Assembly: GCA_049589355.1 (NCBI GenBank)
Contig: JBAWAP010000151.1
Location: 1 to 8,372 of the forward strand
Reading direction: 5' to 3'
Source: JBAWAP01 sp049589355
GTDB taxonomy: Bacteria > Chloroflexota > Anaerolineae > VGOG01
Length of the DNA stretch: 8,372 bases
The notes beneath the pieces are model-generated. The model made no database searches and was not told where the DNA came from. It saw only the letters and a program-made list of their open reading frames with translations. Below, piece after piece: positions 1 through 6,102 of this stretch; within the stretch, counting starts at the first letter, position 1, and each line of letters starts with the position of its first letter. The position numbers and the translations under genes were made by a program.

Positions 1-2027
1 TAGTAGGTCTCTGTACCGAGGAAGTGCTCGTCGGCGACAGTGTCGTCCGACGGCATACCATCCAGGTAGCCCCGGAAACCGTTCTTGACGATGCACGGGG
101 CTGGCTGGTTGCCCAGGTAGCCGGGCATGGGCAGCTCCTCGGCCCAGATATCGAGGATCTTGAAGAACAGCTCGGTCTGCCTGTCCGGATCGGCCTCCGC
201 CTCGACCTGATCCCAGATGTTCCAGATGTCATTGATCCAGTGGCCCTCAGGCGGCTTCTCAGCGTTGGGATCGCTGGGCTTCTGCAGGTACAGGCCCCAG
301 GCGCAGGCCCACGGACGGTCGAGCTGGTACCCCCGGAAGATGACAGCCAGTGGCGCAAGGGGCAACAGCGTCCGGTCGCCGCCCCACCAGGCAGCCTCAA
401 TGTCGTTGGCCCCAAAGCGCTCGGTGTACAGCGAGCGCTCGTTGTACTTGTAAGCGCACTTGATACCCACGTCGGCGAAGTACTTGACAAGCAACTGGGC
501 CGCGTCCTCGTCAGGTTGGCCAGCCTCCCAGGTACCCACGATTTCAAAGCTCAAGGTGCCGCTGCCGTCCTTCCACAGGCGGAAGCCGTCGGCGTCCTTT
601 TTGTCGTAGCCGGCCTCGTCCAGCAGTCGGTTAGCCTCGTCCGGGTCGTAGTCCAGGTAGAGGTTCGACAGCTTGGGGTAGTACTGGGGCGACTGTTCCA
701 TCGGGCTGTACTGGCGCGGCGTGTAGAAACCGTCGTAAGCCAGCTCGTTCATCTCGTCGCGATTGACGGCCAGCGAGAGGGCGATACGCACGTTCCGCTC
801 GTTGAAGAACTCGCGCAGCCGCTCGTTCTTGGTGGTGAGGTTGCACTGCAGGCATTTGTGACCGGCCGTCTTCTGGACGAAAACGTGGTAGTCGCCGCTT
901 GCCTCGCTCTCCCTGTAGAGCGTGTAGTTCGCCATGGCCAGATTGCGGGCCTGGAAGTCGATCTCGCCGTTGGTGATCCACAGGTTGAGCACCTCGTCCG
1001 ACTCGTACAGGCGGTGCTGGATCGCGTCAACGTAGGGGAGTTGATTGCTCTCGGGGTCTACACCGTAGAAGTAGGGATTCCGCTCCATGACGAACAGCTC
1101 CTCGGAGAGCGCGTTCTTAGCCAGCCACGGGCCGAGACCGGGTCGCTCAGGGTTCATGTACCACCAGTTCCGGTCGAGGTAGTAAACTGCCCAGCTCTCG
1201 AAACCGGCCTTCGTCGCCGCTGCTTTCAGTGCCTCCGGGTCATCAGCGAAGTCGATGTGGAACTGCTTCATGTAGTGGCTGGGCGTGAGGCAGCCGACGC
1301 CGAACGATTCCATGCCGGTGCCACGGGTAAGGTCGTAGATGAACAGTGTCTTGGCCCGGGCGAACTTCATCTTGACGGTGTACTTGTCGGGCGCCTCGAG
1401 ATCCGTGAAGACCTTTTCTGCGCCAACGGTGACAGTCCACTTGATGTAGGGCGAGGGCCACAGGTCCTTGTTGCTCATCTCGTTCTCGTACCACCACACG
1501 ATGTCGTCGCTGGTAAACTCTGTGCCGTCGGACCATTTCGTGCCCTCGCGCAGGTGGAAGGTCCACTCGCTGGCGTCGTCGTTGGTCTCCCAGGACTCGC
1601 ACAGGTGGGGCTGCACGTTCAGGTCAATGTCCCACCAGGCGAAGAAGTGGTCGTTCGCCTTGGTAGGACCCCAGCGGTCCGAAACGCCCTTGAACGCCCG
1701 GCGCATGGTGCCGCCGTAGTTGCCGATGTCATCGTTTACCGGCAATACGCAAGGGTTCTTGGGCAGCCGCTCGTCTACCGGCGGCAACTTCCCCTGCTTC
1801 ACCAGGTCGGCCAGCATCGGCGCCTCGTTGTACTTGCTCACGGGCGTTGGGGTAGCCGCAGGCTTCGGCGTTGGTGTAGCCTCAGGCTTCGGCGTCGGTG
1901 GCTTTGTAGGCACTGGTGTTTCAGTGGGTGCTGCTTGAGGAGCGCATGCCGCAGACACCACCCCTGCCGTGACCAATGCCGACACGCGCAAGAACTCGCG
2001 CCTCGTTATCTTTCGCCTCTCCTTCAT
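1..2027 (-). CDS. Family 5 extracellular solute-binding lipoprotein of an Opp/Dpp-type ABC transporter (3' end outside window)
   Basis: This would be the substrate-capturing lipoprotein of an ABC importer, on the outer face of the cytoplasmic membrane. The minus frame stays open for 675 codons from ATG at 2027 and runs off the left edge. Residues 1-28 are a Tat-type lipoprotein signal: twin arginine TRREFLRV (8-15), a short hydrophobic stretch, and lipobox SAAC with Cys28. A Thr/Pro/Lys/Ala tether (about 29-62) follows. The mature part has SBP_bac_5 hallmarks: YGGTMRRAF (104-112), then HLCESWETND and WTFHLREGTKWSDGTEFTSDD (141-175, with one short gap). The last visible residues, DEHFLGTETY, resemble the extreme C-terminus of relatives, so probably only a few codons are missing. 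A perfect Shine-Dalgarno sits 9 nt before the ATG. It lies 161 nt downstream of the ATPase gene. Relatives bind peptides or oligosaccharides; the GH4/LacI context favours a sugar ligand, which is inference. Confidence 0.93.
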   Translation of the reverse strand, partial: MKERRKITRREFLRVSALVTAGVVSAACAPQAAPTETPVPTKPPTPKPEATPTPKPAATPTPVSKYNEAPMLADLVKQGKLPPVDERLPKNPCVLPVNDDIGNYGGTMRRAFKGVSDRWGPTKANDHFFAWWDIDLNVQPHLCESWETNDDASEWTFHLREGTKWSDGTEFTSDDIVWWYENEMSNKDLWPSPYIKWTVTVGAEKVFTDLEAPDKYTVKMKFARAKTLFIYDLTRGTGMESFGVGCLTPSHYMKQFHIDFADDPEALKAAATKAGFESWAVYYLDRNWWYMNPERPGLGPWLAKNALSEELFVMERNPYFYGVDPESNQLPYVDAIQHRLYESDEVLNLWITNGEIDFQARNLAMANYTLYRESEASGDYHVFVQKTAGHKCLQCNLTTKNERLREFFNERNVRIALSLAVNRDEMNELAYDGFYTPRQYSPMEQSPQYYPKLSNLYLDYDPDEANRLLDEAGYDKKDADGFRLWKDGSGTLSFEIVGTWEAGQPDEDAAQLLVKYFADVGIKCAYKYNERSLYTERFGANDIEAAWWGGDRTLLPLAPLAVIFRGYQLDRPWACAWGLYLQKPSDPNAEKPPEGHWINDIWNIWDQVEAEADPDRQTELFFKILDIWAEELPMPGYLGNQPAPCIVKNGFRGYLDGMPSDDTVADEHFLGTETY
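1848..1895 (-). repeat. Two-copy 24-bp in-frame tandem repeat in the lipoprotein tether
   Basis: Two adjacent 24-bp units encode TPKPEATP and TPKPAATP (residues 45-60 of the binding protein). They differ at two bases, one of them giving Glu to Ala. The repeat lies in the flexible Pro/Thr tether between the lipid-anchored Cys28 and the binding domain. It probably arose by replication slippage and may vary in copy number among relatives. Confidence 0.85.
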
Positions 2028-2036
2028 TGTTTCTCT

Positions 2037-2045
2037 ACCTCCTTT
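2037..2045 (-). promoter_or_regulatory. Shine-Dalgarno of the solute-binding protein gene
   Basis: Read on the minus strand this is AAAGGAGGT, a perfect match to the anti-Shine-Dalgarno, 9 nt before the ATG at 2027. It fixes the start codon. It is stronger than the weak site in front of the ATPase gene, consistent with the higher dosage usually needed for binding proteins. Confidence 0.9.
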
Positions 2046-2094
2046 TAATTTTAGAGATCACTAGCGGTCTTTCTACTTTTGTTCCTTTGTTCCC

Positions 2095-2113
2095 TGGCAT
2101 CTATTTGATGCCA
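2095..2113 (-). other. Hairpin in the ATPase/binding-protein intergenic region
   Basis: TGGCATC (2095-2101) and GATGCCA (2107-2113) form a perfect 7-bp stem with a 5-nt loop. No T-tract follows on either strand, so it is not a typical intrinsic terminator. In the leader of a binding-protein gene inside a transporter operon such a hairpin could protect the downstream mRNA after processing. That role is inference. Confidence 0.55.
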
Positions 2114-2188
2114 CTCGCAACTGTCCGATATACACCTCCTTTCCTGGCCTCAAGCATCCTCCCTTCTGAGGCACTCACGGGCAAAACC

Positions 2189-3238
<1,050 letters not shown>

Positions 3239-3244
3239 CTTTGC

Positions 3245-4561
3245 TCACTCTTTCTGCAAGGCTGCATTCGCCTTCAGCAATTCATCGAGCATCGGCTCGA
3301 CCGTCGCTGGGTCGCGCACCAGTGGATCGGTAGCCAGCGCGGCCAGCGCTGGCTCACGCTGGTTGGTCAGCGCGGCCTCGACGATCAGTTCCTGTCGGGC
3401 GACGTGAGGTGCAATCACGGCGTAGGCCGCGTGCGGCAGTGCGCCGACGGCCAGTGGCCGCACTCCCAGTGAGTCTACCTCCGCCATACACTCGACGACC
3501 ACTTCGTGCGGCAGGTTGTCTATCTGGCCATTGTTCGGCACGTTGACGATAAATTGGCCCGCGGGCCCTCCGGCGAGTGCGGCCATCACCGGCGCAAGTT
3601 GCTCCTGCGACCGCTGCAGTTTCTCCGGCCCCCCGCCGACAAAGCGCTCCACCCAGGCACGGCGCAAGCGGGCCATCTCCTCACGCTGATCAACCGTCGT
3701 CAGCACGACGCCGTAGCGACGGCCATGTTCGCTTGCTTCGGTCAGGAAGCCAGGAATGAACTCAGCCACGTGACGATCGCCCGCGCCGAACAGCACGCCG
3801 AGTTGCTCGAACAACGTCAGCTTGACTGCCAGCCGATCGGTAAAGACATCAAAAACTGAGTTGAGGTCGAGTTGACCCACCTGGGCGAATGGCCCGTGCT
3901 CCGCCAGCCAGTCGCGCAGTATGTCCATTCCATCACGCCCGCCGATGTCAAAGCGCAGAATGACCGGCAGGTGGTTGATACCCGCAACCTCAAGCGTGAT
4001 TGTCTCCACCGGAACGCCGAACAAACCCGCGAGATGACGACTTACGCCGGTCACCTCGTGGCACAGCCCGATAGTGCGAATGCTGGTCGCGCGAGTCATG
4101 CCACGGCAAATCGTCGTCATCGGATTGGTCACGTTTAGCATCCAGGCATCGGGACACAGTTGCTGCATCTCGCGGGCGACCTGCACGGCGAAAGGGATGT
4201 GGCGCAGCCCGCGCGCCAGTCCACCAGGCCCCACCGTGTCGCCCACCGGCTGGTAGATGCCGTAGCGCTCCGGGATCTCCAGATCGTTGCGCACCGCCGG
4301 AAGCCCACCGATCGCAACGCACAAGATCACAAAGTCAGCGCCCTGCAGCGCCTCGGCGCGGTCCAGCGTGGCTGTGACTTGCAGACTTCCACCTACCTGC
4401 GCGACGATGCGCTTGCAGGCGCGGGTCAGTAACTCAAGTGCATCCGCGTCAATATCGTGAAGCACGAGGTTGGCGCCGGCCAGTGTCTCGGTCAGTGCCA
4501 TATCGGTCACCAGCTTCGGTGTCCACTGAACACTGCCACCGCCAATAAAAGCGATCTTCAT
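3245..4561 (-). CDS. GH4 family NAD+/Mn2+-dependent alpha-glycosidase (alpha-glucosidase/alpha-galactosidase type)
   Basis: This cytoplasmic enzyme would cleave alpha-linked sugars by the GH4 redox-elimination mechanism: NAD+ transiently oxidises C3 and Mn2+ assists. The 438-residue protein starts at MKIAFIGGGSVQWTP, the NAD-binding glycine-rich loop (residues 1-15). HDID (35-38) follows for the ribose, then NVTNP (143-147), CHEV (167-170), GINH (194-197) and GDRHVAEF (261-268). Cys167 and His197 are the expected metal ligands. In GH4, CHEV marks the alpha-glucosidase (AglA-like) group, whereas CHSV marks alpha-galactosidases and CDMP or CN(V/I)P the phospho-sugar enzymes, so a non-phosphorylated alpha-glucoside is the best guess. 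The frame is open 15 codons further upstream (to 4606). I chose 4561 because the protein then begins at the nucleotide-binding strand and a strong ribosome site sits just before it. It is followed 6 nt later by the ABC ATPase. Confidence 0.94.
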   Translation of the reverse strand: MKIAFIGGGSVQWTPKLVTDMALTETLAGANLVLHDIDADALELLTRACKRIVAQVGGSLQVTATLDRAEALQGADFVILCVAIGGLPAVRNDLEIPERYGIYQPVGDTVGPGGLARGLRHIPFAVQVAREMQQLCPDAWMLNVTNPMTTICRGMTRATSIRTIGLCHEVTGVSRHLAGLFGVPVETITLEVAGINHLPVILRFDIGGRDGMDILRDWLAEHGPFAQVGQLDLNSVFDVFTDRLAVKLTLFEQLGVLFGAGDRHVAEFIPGFLTEASEHGRRYGVVLTTVDQREEMARLRRAWVERFVGGGPEKLQRSQEQLAPVMAALAGGPAGQFIVNVPNNGQIDNLPHEVVVECMAEVDSLGVRPLAVGALPHAAYAVIAPHVARQELIVEAALTNQREPALAALATDPLVRDPATVEPMLDELLKANAALQKE

Positions 4562-4566
4562 CGCCG

Positions 4567-4576
4567 CCCTCTCCCC
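4567..4576 (-). promoter_or_regulatory. Ribosome-binding site that decides the GH4 start
   Basis: On the minus strand this reads GGGGAGAGGG and ends 5 nt before the ATG at 4561. It supports that ATG over the in-frame ATG at 4606, which would add 15 residues unlike a GH4 N-terminus. Confidence 0.75.
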
Positions 4577-4617
4577 GGTCAGACAGGGGTGAGTCCACAC
4601 TATCAACAGCGCGTTTT

Positions 4618-4842
4618 TTACGAGCGAGGCTTAGTACACGACTCTCGCTCGATGAGATAGCTGCGCACCCAAATGTTGCCGTGGACAATCTCGTCGTTTT
4701 CGATTTGCTTCAGCAAGAGCTCGGCGGCCAAGTAGCCAACCTCAAAGTAGGAAAAGCGCACAGTGTTCGAGGCCCCACCACGAGGCACAGCCCGGGGGGA
4801 GGCGAAGAACTCGTGAAACATGGCACATCGAACATCAGACAC
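4618..4842 (-). pseudogene. Orphan C-terminal fragment of a second LacI-family regulator
   Basis: This 74-codon open frame (GTG at 4842, TAA at 4618-4620) directly follows the stop codon of the intact lacI-type gene. From about residue 26 (4767 to 4618) it reads as the tail of another LacI/GalR effector domain: TVRFSYFEVGYLAAELLLKQ, then IWVRSYLIERESC. Aligned without gaps to residues 291-332 of the neighbouring repressor, it matches at 15 of 42 positions (my count by eye), including the E-x-G...LLL-x-Q-I core and L-I-x-R-x-S ending. The first 25 residues resemble nothing I recognise and there is no DNA-binding domain. The likeliest explanation is the remnant of a second regulator gene left after a deletion. 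A translated small protein cannot be excluded, but no clear Shine-Dalgarno is seen that would not overlap the lacI coding sequence. Confidence 0.7.
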
Positions 4843-5847
4843 CTACGGTGCGCTGGCCCGGACGATGAGTTCCGGTTGCAGCACAATCTCCGTACATTCG
4901 CCAGAGGAGCCACCGATCTGGTCCAACAGCAACCGCATGGCCTGAGCGCCTAGCTCGTACCGGTGCACACGGCAGGTAGTCAACGGCGGGATGACCAGGG
5001 CAGCCAGCAAGATATCGTCAAAGCCAACGATGGCCAAGTCGTCAGGCACCTGGCGGCCCAGATCGGCGCAGGCTTGCAACGCGCCGACGGCAACCAGGTC
5101 GTTATAACAAAAGATGGCAGTCAATTCAGGATAGGCTGTCAGCAGATGACGAGCGGTTTCCCGCCCGCTTTGTACTACGGGGGAGCAATGCCGCGTCCAG
5201 TCAGGATTGTGGGGCAAGGCAGCAGCGGTCAGGGCAGCACGATAGCCTTTGTCCCGCTGGCGACTGCTGCGGGAGGTCAGGGGGCCAGCGAGGAAGCCTA
5301 CTGCTCGGTGACCGGCTTGCAATAGATGTTGTGTAGCCAGCCGGCCGCCAGCTTCGTCGTCGATCAGTACTGAACCAACGACTCCATCTCCCTCTAGCCG
5401 GCGGTTGACCAGCACAGCGGCCGGGTGATGAGCCAATGCTGCTTCTAACTCGCTATCGTCGAGACGCGAACTGCACAGCACAACACCATCCACTTGCTTT
5501 TCTTCAAGCGATTGCAATACGCTCAATTCCCGCTGTGGATCCTCGTCGGTGTTGCAGAGAAAGATGTTGTAACCCTCGGCGTAGGCCACGTGTTCCGCAC
5601 CGCGGGCCACGTCAGAAAAAAAGGGGTTGGCTACATCGGGCATCACTAGGCCCAGGCTGCCTGTCCGCTGCGTGGCCAAGCCACGGGCAATGGCACTGGG
5701 TCGGTAGCCCAACTGCTCAATGACTTCTAGAATACGCTGACGGGTAGCCGGACTGACTTCTCCCTTTTCGTTGACCACCCGGGAGACAGTCATCAACGAG
5801 ACACCAGCCTCGCGGGCAACATCAGCCATAGTAACACGGTTGGGCAT
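4843..5847 (-). CDS. LacI/GalR-family transcriptional repressor
   Basis: This is a sugar-responsive DNA-binding repressor of 334 residues, a normal family length. The N-terminal helix-turn-helix (about 6-26) includes MADVAREAGVS and recognition segment LMTVSRVVN. The hinge helix follows at SAIARGLATQRTG (51-63), with the minor-groove leucine at 57. The periplasmic-binding-protein-like effector domain runs from about 64 to 330 (GLVMPDVANPFF, NRR 148-150, FCYND 246-250, VGFDDI 274-279, and the family ending PELIVRAS). The start is fixed by GGAGAGG a few nucleotides upstream and by the typical N-terminus. Its own promoter overlaps two LacI-type palindromes, so autoregulation is very likely. As the first gene before GH4, the ATPase and the binding protein, it is probably their local regulator. 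The inducer cannot be read from the sequence; an alpha-glucoside or a GH4 product is a reasonable guess. Confidence 0.96.
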   Translation of the reverse strand: MPNRVTMADVAREAGVSLMTVSRVVNEKGEVSPATRQRILEVIEQLGYRPSAIARGLATQRTGSLGLVMPDVANPFFSDVARGAEHVAYAEGYNIFLCNTDEDPQRELSVLQSLEEKQVDGVVLCSSRLDDSELEAALAHHPAAVLVNRRLEGDGVVGSVLIDDEAGGRLATQHLLQAGHRAVGFLAGPLTSRSSRQRDKGYRAALTAAALPHNPDWTRHCSPVVQSGRETARHLLTAYPELTAIFCYNDLVAVGALQACADLGRQVPDDLAIVGFDDILLAALVIPPLTTCRVHRYELGAQAMRLLLDQIGGSSGECTEIVLQPELIVRASAP

Positions 5848-5853
5848 AAATTA

Positions 5854-5861
5854 CCTCTCCT
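5854..5861 (-). promoter_or_regulatory. Ribosome-binding site of the lacI-type gene
   Basis: The minus strand reads AGGAGAGG, 6 nt before the ATG at 5847. It supports the annotated start. Confidence 0.75.
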
Positions 5862-5875
5862 CAACGCTGTTGGCC

Positions 5876-5899
5876 GTTAGCGCTAACGTTAGCGCTAAC
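5876..5899. promoter_or_regulatory. Tandem LacI-family operators: two abutting perfect 12-bp palindromes
   Basis: GTTAGCGCTAAC occurs at 5876-5887 and again, with no gap, at 5888-5899. Each copy is a perfect palindrome with the central CG typical of LacI-family operators. Because the copies are identical and adjacent, the whole 24 bp is also a perfect palindrome centred on 5887/5888. The block begins 3 bp downstream of the -10 hexamer and covers the expected transcription start near 5896, so occupancy would block RNA polymerase. The natural ligand is the LacI protein encoded immediately downstream. Confidence 0.92.
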
Positions 5900-5902
5900 A
5901 GA

Positions 5903-5931
5903 ATTATACAACAAAGCTTTTGCTTTGTCAA
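5903..5931 (-). promoter_or_regulatory. Perfect-consensus sigma70 promoter of the lacI-GH4-transporter operon
   Basis: On the minus strand the -35 hexamer is TTGACA (5926-5931) and the -10 hexamer is TATAAT (5903-5908), separated by exactly 17 bp. Transcription should start near 5896, inside the tandem operator. I see no comparable promoter between lacI and GH4, so this is probably the main promoter for the downstream genes. A promoter this strong directly over operators fits tight repression with high induced output. Confidence 0.93.
5911..5928. repeat. Inverted repeat inside the promoter spacer
   Basis: ACAAAGC (5911-5917) and GCTTTGT (5922-5928) are perfect 7-bp arms around TTTT. They occupy most of the gap between -10 and -35 and overlap the -35 hexamer by three bases. 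This may be a binding site for a second regulator or a chance feature of AT-rich promoter DNA. It does not resemble the adjacent LacI operators. Confidence 0.6.
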
Positions 5932-5936
5932 GAAAC

Positions 5937-5981
5937 AAAAAAGACGGGCTTTCGCATCAGTTATATTCGCTGCGAAAGCCC
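5937..5981 (-). terminator. Intrinsic terminator after the GH3 gene
   Basis: GGGCTTTCGCA (5946-5956) and TGCGAAAGCCC (5971-5981) form a perfect 11-bp stem with a 14-nt loop. Read on the minus strand it is followed by GTC and six T residues (5942-5937). It would end the GH3 transcript about 120 nt after its stop codon. The other strand lacks a T-tract, so it is one-directional. Its T-tract ends only a few bases before the -35 box of the next promoter, insulating the two transcription units. Confidence 0.92.
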
Positions 5982-6030
5982 AAGACCTCCTCCGCCAGCC
6001 CGCAGAGCGACGTCAAACTCAAGCGGGAGA

Positions 6031-6064
6031 CACTGCCCGGCGGCCGAATTGTTCGGGTGCAGTG
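6031..6064 (-). other. Compound hairpin in the GH3 3' untranslated region
   Basis: An outer 6-bp stem (CACTGC 6031-6036 with GCAGTG 6059-6064) encloses an inner 5-bp stem (CCGAA 6044-6048 with TTCGG 6052-6056). No T-tract follows. It lies between the GH3 stop codon and the terminator and could affect mRNA 3'-end stability, or be a REP-like element. No second copy is seen in the window. Confidence 0.4.
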
Positions 6065-6102
6065 CTGCTCCGCGCATCTTGAAAAAGCCTATCGAGAAAA
6101 GT

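Noticed and set aside
24..2048. 674-codon open frame on the plus strand
   Set aside because: It is antisense to the solute-binding protein gene, starts at GTG, has a low-complexity Val/Leu/Arg-rich translation with no recognisable domain, and is explained by GC-rich codon bias on the opposite strand.
2053..2068. Imperfect palindrome around CTAG as a second LacI operator
   Set aside because: It has four mismatched positions of sixteen and a CTAG centre, unlike the GTTAGCGCTAAC sites, so it is probably chance.
2095..2113. Hairpin as an intrinsic terminator after the ATPase gene
   Set aside because: The stem is only 7 bp and no run of T follows on either strand.
4562..4606. 15-residue N-terminal extension of GH4
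   Set aside because: GH4 proteins begin at the nucleotide-binding strand. The strong ribosome site at 4567-4576 lies inside the extension and points to the ATG at 4561.
4562..4842. A separate promoter for GH4 between lacI and GH4
   Set aside because: I scanned the minus strand for -35/-10 pairs and found nothing close to consensus, and no LacI palindrome. Co-transcription from the lacI promoter is simpler.
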